DNA from: AP-15 sp035509615
GTDB taxonomy: Bacteria; Pseudomonadota; Alphaproteobacteria; ATCC43930; CGMCC-115725
Assembly (NCBI GenBank): GCA_035509615.1
Contig: DATJLK010000057.1
Location: forward strand, 18,362 to 82,361
Length of the DNA stretch: 64,000 bases
Direction: 5' to 3'
The notes beneath the pieces were generated by a model, which searched no databases, was not told where the DNA came from, and worked only from the letters and a program-made list of their open reading frames with translations. Of this stretch, positions 27,911 through 38,215 are shown in pieces. Made by a program: the position numbers and the translations under genes. Each line of letters begins with the position of its first letter. Position 1 is the stretch's first letter.

Positions 27911-28366
27911 CTAGTGTGCGGCCGCTTCGGCCAAGGCTTGCAGTTTCGCCTGGGCGACGGCCTGGTCGCGTTCGAGCCCGGCGAGTTCGGTCAAGAGCCG
28001 CTCACGGTCGGTGCCGGAGGCGCGCGCCACCTGTTCACGCAGGCTCGGCAGATTCCCCTGAACAATCTGCAATTCGGCTTCGATCGCCGCGCGGTCGATT
28101 TCCTCGGCGGCAAGCGCCTCGTTCGCCAGCACGGTGCAGCGCTCGGGCGTCACCTCGGCAAAGCCGCCCGAAACAAAGATGCGCCGCACCACTGTCTGGC
28201 CCTGATAGATTTCGAGCGTCCCCGGCCGGATCGTCGAGATTAGCAATGAATGCCCGGGCAACACCCCAAAATTCCCCTCTACACCCGGCACGACGACCAT
28301 GTCGACCGGTTCCGAAAGCATCATGCGCTCGGGGGTCACGAGTTCGAAATTCACCTGGTCCGGCAT
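27911..28366 (-). CDS. atpC: ATP synthase F1 subunit epsilon
   Basis: 151 residues from the ATG at 28366 (MPDQVNFELVTPERMM), which matches the family N-terminus. An ATG at 28411 with a GGGG-rich upstream would add 15 non-conserved residues. The beta-sandwich (VDMVVVPGVEGNFGVLPGHSLLI) is followed by the helical hairpin. Couples the rotor to F1 and can inhibit hydrolysis. Last gene of atpHAGDC. Confidence 0.94.
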   Translation of the reverse strand: MPDQVNFELVTPERMMLSEPVDMVVVPGVEGNFGVLPGHSLLISTIRPGTLEIYQGQTVVRRIFVSGGFAEVTPERCTVLANEALAAEEIDRAAIEAELQIVQGNLPSLREQVARASGTDRERLLTELAGLERDQAVAQAKLQALAEAAAH

Positions 28367-28519
28367 GTCGACCGCACTCGCGCTCAGAGCAGGATCGCAT
28401 GAGATGGGCATAAAATCCCCACTTCATGCGTGAAATCCCGCTCTCGATTTCAAGGGTAAGACCATGATTCACGGTATCGGATCGCAGCGCCGGGCGCTTC
28501 GACCCGATACAATCACTGT

Positions 28520-29944
<1,425 letters not shown>

Positions 29945-29988
29945 GTTGAGGAATGCCCTATCTCAGTACAGATCCGCGGAGGCCAAAT

Positions 29989-30888
29989 TCAGGCGGCGCG
30001 CAATGATTCGGCGCCCGAAATGATTTCGATCAGCTCCTTGGTGATCGCCGCCTGACGGGTACGATTATAGTTCAAGGTCAGCCGGCCAATCATCTCCCCG
30101 GCATTGCGGGTTGCGTTGTCCATCGCGGTCATCCGGGCGCCTTGCTCGCTTGCCGCATTTTCGAGAAGCGCGGTGTAGATCTGAACCGCGAGGTTCTGCG
30201 GCAATAGTTCGCCGAGAATTTCTTCTTCATCCGGCTCGAATTCATACACCCCCGCTCTCGCGCGCGAGAATGCATCGCCTTCGTCCTCAGCCTCGACCGG
30301 GAACGGGATCAGCTGCTGTACCGTAACGATTTGAGTGATCGCCGAGCGAAACCGGTTGAAGATGATCGTGCAGGCGTCAAACGAGCCGCCCCGAAACAGC
30401 ACCAGGATGCGCTCGGCGATGTCTTGCGCCTCGTCAAAGGCAAGATGCCGTCTGCCGATATCGGTCAGGCTGTCGTGGATCATGCGCCCATAGTCACGGC
30501 GCAGCCCGTCGCGGCCTTTGCGCCCGACGGTCAGGATGATGACGCGCTTGCCACCAGCTTCAAGCTCGCGAATGCGGCGCCGCGCTTCGCGCAGGATCGT
30601 GGCGTTGAACCCCCCGGCGAGGCCGCGGTCCGAAGTCGCGACGACAATCAGGTGGGTTTCATCCTTGCCGGTGCCGACAAGCAATGGCGGCGCCGTCGGC
30701 AGCCCTGTCATGCGCGCGGCGAGCGAGCTGAGGACGCGTTCCATCCGCTGGGCATAGGGGCGCGCCGCCTCGGCCTGCTCCTGCGCGCGCCGCAGGCGGG
30801 AGGCAGCCACGACCTTCATCGCCGCGGTGATCTTTTGGGTCGATTGGACGCTGCGGATCCGGACCCGCAAGTCCTTCAAGCTTGGCAT
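29989..30888 (-). CDS. atpG: ATP synthase F1 subunit gamma
   Basis: 299 residues. N-terminal coil MPSLKDLRVRIRSVQSTQKITAAMKVVAASR and C-terminal coil MTAMDNATRNAGEMIGRLTLNYNRTRQAAITKELIEI form the central rotor shaft. An upstream extension of the frame is excluded because the family starts at MPSLKDLR. Confidence 0.97.
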   Translation of the reverse strand: MPSLKDLRVRIRSVQSTQKITAAMKVVAASRLRRAQEQAEAARPYAQRMERVLSSLAARMTGLPTAPPLLVGTGKDETHLIVVATSDRGLAGGFNATILREARRRIRELEAGGKRVIILTVGRKGRDGLRRDYGRMIHDSLTDIGRRHLAFDEAQDIAERILVLFRGGSFDACTIIFNRFRSAITQIVTVQQLIPFPVEAEDEGDAFSRARAGVYEFEPDEEEILGELLPQNLAVQIYTALLENAASEQGARMTAMDNATRNAGEMIGRLTLNYNRTRQAAITKELIEIISGAESLRAA

Positions 30889-30924
30889 CGGCGCTGCTTC
30901 GCGGCTGCGACCGGATGCGCTGCA

Positions 30925-31050
30925 CCACCCCTCTGCCTCGCCCCGCAAGACGAGGAGAGGGCGGGGCGGAGGGGGCAACCCGGGCGCTTGCGGCTTCGCC
31001 CCCTACCCGATCCCCCTCCCCGCAATTGCAGGAGAAGAGGGAGAAGCATT
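30925..31050. repeat. GC-rich palindromic element between atpA and atpG
   Basis: A run of complementary C-rich and G-rich blocks: CTCGCCCCGC (about 30937-30946) against GCGGGGCGGAGGGGG (30961-30975), and then CCCCCTCCCCGC (31012-31023) against AGGAGAAGAGGGAG (31030-31043). Such elements resemble dispersed palindromic repeats of GC-rich alphaproteobacteria. They lie inside an operon, so they are more likely mRNA-processing or mobile palindromes than terminators. Confidence 0.4.
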
Positions 31051-31066
31051 CCCGACATTAAGGCCA

Positions 31067-32596
31067 TCAGGCAAAGGTTTTGATAAAGCCGTCGAGGAAT
31101 TCGACCAGCGCCTTGTCGATCTCGGGCGTCACTTCTTTGCTGGTGCGGATTGCCTCGAGCAGTTCCGGGTGCTGGGCCCTCAGTTCACCGAGCATCGCGG
31201 TCTCGAACCGGGTAACGGCCCCGACCTCGACCTGATCGAGATAGCCGCGGGTCCCGGCAAAGATCGATACGACCTGTTCTTCGACCGGCACCGGCGAGAA
31301 TTGCGGCTGTTTCAACAGCTCGGTAAGCCGCGCGCCGCGCGCCAGCAGGCGTTGCGTTGACGCGTCAAGGTCAGAGGCGAATTGCGAAAAAGCCGCCATC
31401 TCGCGGTATTGCGCAAGCTCGAGTTTGATGCGTCCGGCGACCTGCTTCATCGCCTTGATCTGCGCTGCCGATCCGACCCGGCTGACGGACAGCCCGACAT
31501 TGATCGCCGGCCGGATGCCACGGTAGAACAGTTCGGTTTCGAGAAAGATCTGGCCGTCGGTGATCGAGATCACATTGGTCGGAATATAGGCCGAGACGTC
31601 ACCGGCCTGGGTCTCGATGACCGGCAGCGCGGTCAACGAGCCGGCGCCGTGTTCCTCATTCATCTTCGCGGCGCGTTCGAGCAACCGTGAATGCAGATAA
31701 AACACGTCCCCTGGATAGGCCTCGCGGCCCGGAGGACGGCGCAGCAGCAGCGACATCTGACGATAGGCGACGGCATGCTTTGACAGATCGTCGTAAATGA
31801 TCAGCGCATGCATACCGTTGTCGCGAAAGAACTCGCCCATGGCACACCCGGCATAGGGTGCCAGATACTGCAGCGGCGCCGGTTCCGACGCGGTTGCCGC
31901 CACCACGATCGAGTATTCGAGCGCACCGTAATCCTGCAAGGTCTTGACGATCTGCGCGACCGACGAGCGCTTTTGCCCGATCGCGACATAAATGCAGTAG
32001 AGCTTTGCCCGCTCGTCGGTGCCGGCATGGACCGGCCGCTGGTTCAACACGGCATCGATGGCGACTGCCGTCTTGCCGGTCTGGCGGTCGCCGATGATCA
32101 ATTCTCGCTGGCCGCGGCCGATCGGCACCAGCGCGTCGATCGCCTTCAACCCGGTCTGGACCGGTTCGTGCACCGAGCGGCGCGGGACGATGCCGGGAGC
32201 CTTGACCTCGACCCTGGTGCGGTGGACATCGACCAGCGGCCCCTTGCCGTCGATCGGCTCGCCCAGCGCGTCGACGACACGGCCCAACAGCCCGCGACCA
32301 ACCGGCACATCGACGATCGCACTCGTGCGTTTGACCGTATCGCCTTCGCCGATGCCGCTGTCCTCGCCAAACACGACGACGCCGACATTGTCGCTTTCCA
32401 AGTTCAGCGCCATGCCGCGCACGCCGTTCGGGAACTCGACCATTTCGCCGGCCTGGACCTGGTCGAGGCCATAGATGCGGGCGATCCCGTCGCCGATCGA
32501 CAGCACCTGGCCGACCTCGGCGACATCCGCCTCGCTGCCGAAGTTGGCGATCTGCTGCTTGAGGATCGCCGAGATCTCTGCCGCGCCTATTTCCAT
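31067..32596 (-). CDS. atpA: ATP synthase F1 subunit alpha
   Basis: 509 residues. P-loop GDRQTGKTAVAIDAVLNQ, YVAIGQKRSSVAQIV, ALIIYDDLSKHAVAYRQMSLLLRRPPGREAYPGDVFYLHSRLLERAAK and the C-terminal QFASDLDASTQRLLARGARL are all present. Non-catalytic nucleotide-binding subunit of F1. Follows atpH by 15 nt. Confidence 0.98.
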   Translation of the reverse strand: MEIGAAEISAILKQQIANFGSEADVAEVGQVLSIGDGIARIYGLDQVQAGEMVEFPNGVRGMALNLESDNVGVVVFGEDSGIGEGDTVKRTSAIVDVPVGRGLLGRVVDALGEPIDGKGPLVDVHRTRVEVKAPGIVPRRSVHEPVQTGLKAIDALVPIGRGQRELIIGDRQTGKTAVAIDAVLNQRPVHAGTDERAKLYCIYVAIGQKRSSVAQIVKTLQDYGALEYSIVVAATASEPAPLQYLAPYAGCAMGEFFRDNGMHALIIYDDLSKHAVAYRQMSLLLRRPPGREAYPGDVFYLHSRLLERAAKMNEEHGAGSLTALPVIETQAGDVSAYIPTNVISITDGQIFLETELFYRGIRPAINVGLSVSRVGSAAQIKAMKQVAGRIKLELAQYREMAAFSQFASDLDASTQRLLARGARLTELLKQPQFSPVPVEEQVVSIFAGTRGYLDQVEVGAVTRFETAMLGELRAQHPELLEAIRTSKEVTPEIDKALVEFLDGFIKTFA

Positions 32597-32611
32597 GAAA
32601 ACCCCTTCAGC

Positions 32612-33166
32612 CTATGCTTTCATCGCCAATTGCAGACGTCTCAATTTGTTCTCGACCGAGGCGTCAACCATGCGCGAGCCGACTTTGACGATCATCCCGC
32701 CGATCAACCGCTGATCGACCCGCGCGTCAACCGTGACCCGGCGACCGACCGTCCGCCGCAAATGCTCGCCCAGCGCGTTCATCTGGGTTGCGGTCAGCGG
32801 TTGGGCGGTGATGACCTCGGCACTAACCTCGCCGCGCCGCTCGGCGAGCCTGGCGAGAAATGCGGTAATCATTGCCGGGATGGCGAAAAGCCGCCGGTTG
32901 CGAGCCACCACAGCGAGAAAATCGCGAACCAAGGGCGACAGTTGGGCATGCTGCGCCAGCGCTTCCACCGCGCGCGCCTGATCGAGACGCGACAGGATGG
33001 GGCTGCGGACGAGACGCATCAGATCGGCACTCTCGCTCAGCATCGCCCGCAACTGACGAAGGTCGCTTGCCACTTCATCAAGGGCACGGCGTTCATCGGC
33101 AATGTCGAACAGCGCCGTCGCATACCGCTCGGCAAGGGCTGACACGCCTGTCGCTTCGGAAGCCAC
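32612..33166 (-). CDS. atpH: ATP synthase F1 subunit delta (OSCP)
   Basis: 184 residues from the GTG at 33166, which has GAGGA about 10 nt upstream and gives the usual alphaproteobacterial N-terminus (ASEATGVSALAERYATALFDIA). A longer frame adds 17 unconserved residues. The C-terminal signature GRRVTVDARVDQRLIGGMIVKVG is intact. Stator subunit; first gene of the operon. Confidence 0.93.
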   Translation of the reverse strand: MASEATGVSALAERYATALFDIADERRALDEVASDLRQLRAMLSESADLMRLVRSPILSRLDQARAVEALAQHAQLSPLVRDFLAVVARNRRLFAIPAMITAFLARLAERRGEVSAEVITAQPLTATQMNALGEHLRRTVGRRVTVDARVDQRLIGGMIVKVGSRMVDASVENKLRRLQLAMKA

Positions 33167-33541
33167 TGTACAGCAGTCCTCGCGCGCCACACCGGCGAAA
33201 GCCGGAGCAGCATTCATTGTTGTTTTCGGATCGCGCCCAGGCGCCCCCGCCGGGCAAAGCCGCCGGCGAGTTCCCTAACACAGCCCTGAACCGCGCGCAA
33301 CCGTCGGCTTTCGCTGACTAATCGGCACAGACCCGGCCGCGGACCGGGACAGCACCCATCGCCGTCAAGCCCGCCCGCCGGCTGTGCCGCACACACAGCG
33401 CGCAACGCCTTGACAGGCCGTCGTGCAACGCCACCCCGGCGCCGAGACCAGTCAGCCGGCGAGCCCAGACCTCTGCCAGTTGACTCCTGTTGCGCCCGCG
33501 GCTTCGTCCGGCGGCTAATCTACCTGCGAACGCGGCAGAGT
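33167..33541. other. Intergenic region upstream of the atp operon
   Basis: 375 bp without a convincing gene. It should carry the atp promoter on the minus strand, but I see no clear -35/-10 pair. It holds several GC-rich inverted repeats, including CCGGC-GAAA-GCCGG at 33190-33203 just upstream of the atpH start. Confidence 0.4.
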
Positions 33542-34429
33542 TCAGGTCGTGACCGCAAAAAAGTCGCGCAAGGCCTCGCAGGTGTCATCGGGCGCCTCTT
33601 CAGGAATGAAGTGGCCGCTGTCAATCGCACGGCCGCGAACATTTTCGGCATGATCACGCCACACCGCGAGCACGTCGTATCCGCTGCCTTGCGAACTTCG
33701 CTTCCCCCACAGCATCAGTAACGGCATGGTGAGTTTGCGACCGCGATCGGCGCGATCGTGCTCAAGATCGATCGAGGCGCCGGCGCGATATTCGTCGCAG
33801 GTGGCGCGGATCGTTTCCGGGTTTCTAAAGCAGCGCAGATATTCGGCGAATGCCTCGGGCTCGATCTTTGCCGGATCGCGCAATAACGCGGCGAGCTGAT
33901 GCCGCAAAAAGAACTCGGTCTCGGCGCCGATCAGCCGCTCCGGCAAGCCGCCCGGCTGGATCAGAAAAAACCAGTGCCAGCTGGAGGTCGCCGCCTTCTG
34001 ATCGATCGTCTCAAAGCGATAGAGTGTCGGCACGATGTCGAGCAGCGCCAGCCGCTCGATCTGCTCGGCGTGGTCGCGCGCGAGACGGTGCGCGACCCGG
34101 GCGCCGCGGTCGTGGCCGGCGACCGCAAAGCGCTCGAAGCCCAATGCCGCCATCGTCTCGATCTGATCGAGCGCCAAAGCGCGCTTGCTGAAATTTTCGT
34201 TGTCGGGGCCGGCCGGCGGTTTCGAGCTGTCGCCATAACCGCGCAGATCCGGAATTACGAGGGTGAATTCCTTGGCAAGCCTCGGCGCCACCTTGCGCCA
34301 CATCAAATGCGTCTGCGGATAGCCGTGCAGCAACAATAGCGGTGGCCCTTTGCCGCCGGTGACGAGGTTGATTTCGGCGCCGGTGGTCCTGATCCGACGA
34401 TCTTCGAAGCCCGGGAAAAAACCGGCCAT
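33542..34429 (-). CDS. Alpha/beta hydrolase, fluoroacetate/haloacetate dehalogenase-like
   Basis: 295 residues; ATG at 34429 follows a strong GGAGG. Nucleophile Asp107 lies in AGHDRGAR, with Arg108 and Arg111 (carboxylate binding), Asp131, the His152-Trp153 pair in SSWHWFF (the halide pocket of fluoroacetate dehalogenases) and catalytic His273 in DSGHFIPEE. The nucleophile to His-Trp spacing equals that of characterised fluoroacetate dehalogenases. An epoxide hydrolase role is the alternative. Substrate is not proven by sequence. Confidence 0.8.
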   Translation of the reverse strand: MAGFFPGFEDRRIRTTGAEINLVTGGKGPPLLLLHGYPQTHLMWRKVAPRLAKEFTLVIPDLRGYGDSSKPPAGPDNENFSKRALALDQIETMAALGFERFAVAGHDRGARVAHRLARDHAEQIERLALLDIVPTLYRFETIDQKAATSSWHWFFLIQPGGLPERLIGAETEFFLRHQLAALLRDPAKIEPEAFAEYLRCFRNPETIRATCDEYRAGASIDLEHDRADRGRKLTMPLLMLWGKRSSQGSGYDVLAVWRDHAENVRGRAIDSGHFIPEEAPDDTCEALRDFFAVTT

Positions 34430-34512
34430 CAATCCTCCAATCCATGGGCTCGCGTCGCCCCTCACCCCGGCTTTTTCCCGACCGGCGGCGAGAGCGACCG
34501 GTGTTGGCGGGG

Positions 34513-34538
34513 GCAGCGGACCGATGCAGCGGACCGAT
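34513..34538. repeat. 13-bp perfect tandem duplication
   Basis: GCAGCGGACCGAT is at 34513-34525 and 34526-34538, between the dehalogenase-like gene and the VOC gene. Confidence 0.9.
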
Positions 34539-34558
34539 AAGGTCGAGCGCTGGCGACG

Positions 34559-35011
34559 CTACAACCCGCGGGTGGCTTCGCCTTTCAGTTCGACGGTATT
34601 GCCATCGGGATCGGTGATGTAGATCGACGGGCCGTAGCCCTCGGCGCCATAGCGCTCGTGGACATCGCCCGGATCGACCCCGTTGTTGCTCAGATGCGCC
34701 TTCAGCGCCGCCGCATCAAAGCCGATCACCCGCACGCAAAAATGATCCATGTTCCGCCCGGCTTTGTCCGGGGCGTCGTGCGGCGAGACTGATGCCGGCA
34801 CGAGATCGATCAACGACGCGCCGGCGCGCAACTGCACCAGCCGCGGCTGCTGCAGCTCGCGTTCGACCCGGCAGCCCAGCACCCTGTTGTAAAACGAGAT
34901 CGCACGATCGAGATCGCCGACGCGCAGGACGACATGGTCGAGCCCGCCAATCCGGACTGGCGCCTCACTGCGGGTCGCGGCCGTCGTTTCAATAGTGGCT
35001 GCATCGGGCAT
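34559..35011 (-). CDS. VOC family (glyoxalase/bleomycin resistance) protein
   Basis: 150 residues in one vicinal-oxygen-chelate domain: GGLDHVVLRVGDLDRAISFYNRVLG, DHFCVRVIGFDAAALKAHL and a C-terminal YITDPDGNTVELKG with the metal-ligand Glu. Likely metal-dependent enzyme of unknown substrate. Divergent from the amidohydrolase gene, with about 210 bp of shared upstream DNA. Confidence 0.85.
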   Translation of the reverse strand: MPDAATIETTAATRSEAPVRIGGLDHVVLRVGDLDRAISFYNRVLGCRVERELQQPRLVQLRAGASLIDLVPASVSPHDAPDKAGRNMDHFCVRVIGFDAAALKAHLSNNGVDPGDVHERYGAEGYGPSIYITDPDGNTVELKGEATRGL

Positions 35012-35221
35012 GGGTCGGCTCCTTCGGTTCGTTGGCGCGCTCCGGATCATGCCGCATTCCGCCCGAATGAGGCAAGCAAGCCCGGCCGCTCGGATCGGTA
35101 TTGCACGCAATTCATGTCGCGTCTGCAAAAATGCCGGCTGCGGCAGACGGCATTGGTGGGCAAATCCGCGGCGCAACGGAGTACAGTCGACGCGATACGC
35201 AACCTGATGCGGGGAAACGAT

Positions 35222-36361
35222 ATGCAATATCATCGAATCTCGGCCGATTGCCACCTCGACTTGCCGTGGATGCCGCCAGATCTGTTCGTCTCCCAGGCGC
35301 GGCGCGAGCTCAAGGATCGCATGCCCTATGTCGAAGACGGGCCGCAGGGTCCGCAATGGGTGGCCAAGAACGGCGCCAATTTCGGCTTGAAAAACGGTGT
35401 CGGGCCGGGTGGCGCACCCTATGTCCCGGGCCAGAACCATCGCGTCGACAAGATGGCCGAACTCGGCTTTTTCGAGGATGGCAAAAAGGACATCCGTCGG
35501 CCCAGCGATCCGCATCTGCGGATCAAGGACATGGATCGCGATGGTGTCGATGCCGAGGTAATCTATGGCATCCTCGGGGCTTCTTCGCGGCTCAACGATC
35601 GCGAAGCCTCGAACGAGATGCTGCGGATCTACAATGACTGGCTCAAGGAGTTCTGCAGCCATTACCCCGAGCGCCAGATCGGTCTCGCATGCCTCCCCTA
35701 TGGCGATCTCGACGAAGCGGTCAAGGAAATCCATCGCGTCGCCAAAATGGGGATCAAAGGGCTCGAACTGTCCTGCTCATGGGATATGGAGCCGATGTGG
35801 CATCCGGTTTGGGAGCCGCTGTGGAAGGCAGTCGATGAGGTGCAGCTGCCGCTGCATTTCCACACCTTCCCGACGACCTCACCCCGGGCGCGCCAGGGTG
35901 TCTCCCCGCATGTCCGGCGGGCAGCGATGTTCACCGGCGTCTCGTCGTTCCAGATGGGCCTGATCAACATCATCGCGGCGCTGATCGGGGCCGGCGTGCT
36001 CGAACGCTATCCGCGCATGCGGGTGTCTTTTGGCGAGAGCGGTGTTGGCTGGATCCCGTACGCGCTCGACCGCATGGATTTCGAGTTCGAGGATCGGTTT
36101 CGCGATCTGATGAAGCTGAAGCCGAGCGAATATTGGCGCCGGCAATGCAAGGCGACCTTCCAGCTCGACCCGATCGGCGCCAAGCTGGTTGACGAGATGG
36201 GGGTCGAGACGCTGATGTGGGGCTCGGACTACCCGCATACCGACGGCGTGTGGCCCGAATCCTCGAAATACATCGAGCAGCAATTCGCCGGTCTCTCGCC
36301 GGAAGTCGTCCACAAGATCACCTGCGAGAATGCTGCCAAATTCTACGGGCTGGTCAACTAG
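35222..36361 (+). CDS. Amidohydrolase family 2 (PF04909) metal-dependent hydrolase/decarboxylase
   Basis: 379 residues. N-terminal SADCHLD replaces the usual DxHxH metal motif: one His is retained and the first position is Leu-free Cys-His. Other landmarks: LHFHTFP, FGESGVGWIPYALDRMDFEFEDR and the metal-site WGSDYPHTDGVWPES. Relatives include ACMSD-like and resorcylate decarboxylases and hydrolases in ring-cleavage pathways, so a catabolic role is likely. An ATG five codons upstream (35207) is an alternative start. Confidence 0.85.
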   Translation: MQYHRISADCHLDLPWMPPDLFVSQARRELKDRMPYVEDGPQGPQWVAKNGANFGLKNGVGPGGAPYVPGQNHRVDKMAELGFFEDGKKDIRRPSDPHLRIKDMDRDGVDAEVIYGILGASSRLNDREASNEMLRIYNDWLKEFCSHYPERQIGLACLPYGDLDEAVKEIHRVAKMGIKGLELSCSWDMEPMWHPVWEPLWKAVDEVQLPLHFHTFPTTSPRARQGVSPHVRRAAMFTGVSSFQMGLINIIAALIGAGVLERYPRMRVSFGESGVGWIPYALDRMDFEFEDRFRDLMKLKPSEYWRRQCKATFQLDPIGAKLVDEMGVETLMWGSDYPHTDGVWPESSKYIEQQFAGLSPEVVHKITCENAAKFYGLVN

Positions 36362-36842
36362 CGGTACGGACCGGACAGACGGTTCCGATCGGCCATCGCG
36401 CCATCGGCTTTGTCGCCCCCGTGCAAGCGGGGGTTCCGTGCCAGCCCCTGGCGCGACCCGGGGCGGCAGGCAGGTTGCCTGTTGCCCCGGTTGCCCGCTG
36501 TCGCCGGCATGACGAAGGCGGGGACCCGACGTCAAATCTCGACCACTCAGTCAAATCTCGACCACTCATAGACGATATCGACCTCGCTAGCCGACGTTAC
36601 CGCGGGATTCATCGCTGCGGCAATGGTATCGGAGATTGCTGCATTGGAGGCGGGGCGACGGAGCGTTCCCCTTACCGGATCCGTTGGTGGGATCTTGTGT
36701 CCGGTTCGGACGCTGGGCACCGGCGAGCGCGATTTGGCCAGACGCGAATTAAAATAACTCTAATCTATTGACCCGATCGCACCCTCCCCCATATTTGGTC
36801 CACGGGCCGCTAAGGGCCACGCTGAACCAAGGGGCGGTTTTG
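36362..36842. repeat. Intergenic region with REP-like palindromic element
   Basis: 481 bp without a convincing gene. 36413-36522 has nested palindromes (CCCCCGTGCAAGCGGGGG; CAGGCAGGTTGCCTG) and a segment, ending in GCCGGCATGACGAAGGCGGG, that looks like the common dispersed intergenic repeats carrying CATGCCGGCG. Further on is an AT-rich patch (about 36743-36770) that may hold the promoter of the 36843 gene. Confidence 0.4.
36531..36567. repeat. 19-bp tandem duplication
   Basis: TCAAATCTCGACCACTCA occurs at 36531-36548 and 36550-36567 (period 19), directly after the REP-like element. Confidence 0.9.
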
Positions 36843-37055
36843 ATGAACATGAATCGCGAAAAACTGCTGCGTCTGCAACGCAAGCTGGAACACGAGCGGG
36901 GCCGTATTCTGGCCGGGTCGCGAACGACGGGAGCCGGCGATCAACTGTCGCCGCAGCTTATCCGTGAAATCGCTGACATCGATGTCGCAGCGCGCGCGGT
37001 AGCGGCCGAGCTCTCGCTGCACACGCCACGGCTGGGTTACGGCTCAGTGATCTGA
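36843..37055 (+). CDS. Small hypothetical protein
   Basis: 70 residues from ATG 36843. The first half is a charged helix (NREKLLRLQRKLEHERGRIL), possibly coiled coil; a second helix follows (LIREIADIDVAARAVAAEL). No family recognised. The AT-rich upstream region and the hairpins after its stop suggest a real single-gene unit. Confidence 0.5.
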   Translation: MNMNREKLLRLQRKLEHERGRILAGSRTTGAGDQLSPQLIREIADIDVAARAVAAELSLHTPRLGYGSVI

Positions 37056-37141
37056 CCCGGCTCACGGTCCGGAAGCGCCACGCCACGCCGGCACGACCCC
37101 AGCAGGGGGGTCACACGCCGGGGCGAATCTATCGAGGGCCC

Positions 37142-37172
37142 TCCACCCGTTGCGGTTGACGTAGCGGGTGGA
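37142..37172. terminator. Hairpin between convergent genes
   Basis: TCCACCCG (37142-37149) pairs perfectly with CGGGTGGA (37165-37172) around a 15-nt loop, between the 36843 gene and aqpZ, which converge. A second stem, GACCCC/GGGGTC, lies at 37095-37112. Neither has a T run, so termination is an inference from position. Confidence 0.4.
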
Positions 37173-37212
37173 TGGGCAGCCCGGAACCTCGAACCAACCG
37201 GAACGTCGAATC

Positions 37213-37950
37213 TCAGGCAACCCGCTCTTCTTCAATCACGACGGTGTCGACCGTAACGAGTTCGTCATGGTAGAGCCACCGCGTAAACCCACCGGCGAGC
37301 GCCGCGCCAAGGATCGGCGCGACCCAGAACAGCCAGAGTTGGCTCAGATATGCGGCACCGGCAAACAGCGCGGGACCGGTGCTGCGCGCCGGATTGATCG
37401 AGGCATTGGTGATCGGGATCATCACCAGGTTGGTCAGCATCAACCCCAAACCGATCGGGATGCCGGCAAACCCAACTGCAGCCCCCCGCGAGGTCGAGCC
37501 GATAATGACGAACAGGAAAAAGAATGTCGTCACCGCCTCGCCGAGAAAGCAGCCGCCGAGACCGTATTTGCCGGGGCTGAGATCACCATAACCGTTGGCC
37601 GCAAAGTTTCCCGGGACCCAGCCGACCTTTGACGACGCAACGAGATACAGCACCGCCGAAGCGACGATCGCGCCGATCACCTGCGCGACGATATAAGGCA
37701 GCACATCGGCCGTCTTGAACCGTCCGGCGGCCCACAGGCCAACCGTCACCGCCGAATTGAAGTGACCGCCGGAAATGTGGCCGACGGCGTAGGCCATGGT
37801 CAACACCGCCAGTCCAAAAGCAAACGAGACGCCGAGAAACCCGATCCCAAGCCCGGGAAACGCGGCGGCCACCAACGCCGCCCCGCATCCGGCAAAAACC
37901 AACCAAAAGGTTCCGAAGAATTCGGCCGACAACCGGCGTGGCATGTCCAT
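37213..37950 (-). CDS. aqpZ: Aquaporin Z-type water channel
   Basis: 245 residues, six membrane helices. The first pore loop reads SGGHFNSAVTVGLWAAGRF, with NSA in place of NPA; the second, NASINPARSTGPA, is canonical. The narrow-filter Arg follows the second NPA as in AqpZ. GGAGG precedes the ATG at 37950. Water channel of the inner membrane by family; the Ser substitution could change packing or selectivity. Confidence 0.93.
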   Translation of the reverse strand: MDMPRRLSAEFFGTFWLVFAGCGAALVAAAFPGLGIGFLGVSFAFGLAVLTMAYAVGHISGGHFNSAVTVGLWAAGRFKTADVLPYIVAQVIGAIVASAVLYLVASSKVGWVPGNFAANGYGDLSPGKYGLGGCFLGEAVTTFFFLFVIIGSTSRGAAVGFAGIPIGLGLMLTNLVMIPITNASINPARSTGPALFAGAAYLSQLWLFWVAPILGAALAGGFTRWLYHDELVTVDTVVIEEERVA

Positions 37951-38215
37951 GGTTTCCTCCCGCAATAAGGACTTTCCAGGCGTGGCCTGGTCAAGATATC
38001 GTAGACGATCAGGCTGGCTTTTGGCCGACAATAGCGACAATAGATATTTTCGAGAAGCAGCCCAGATATCGGCGCAGGCCTAGCACCCGTTAATTAACCT
38101 TAATCGAGAATTCTTCCCGGAGCGGTTTGTTTGCGCCGCTGAAAGGCGGCCCTGTACCGGGCGGAACGGGTGAATCTGGGTTGCCTTTCGCCGGGTCTGA
38201 CGATGGCGGATCTGA

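Noticed and set aside
31808..33142. 444-codon plus-strand frame opposite atpA/atpH
   Set aside because: Runs across two genuine genes and has the Asp/Arg/His composition of antisense GC3 frames.
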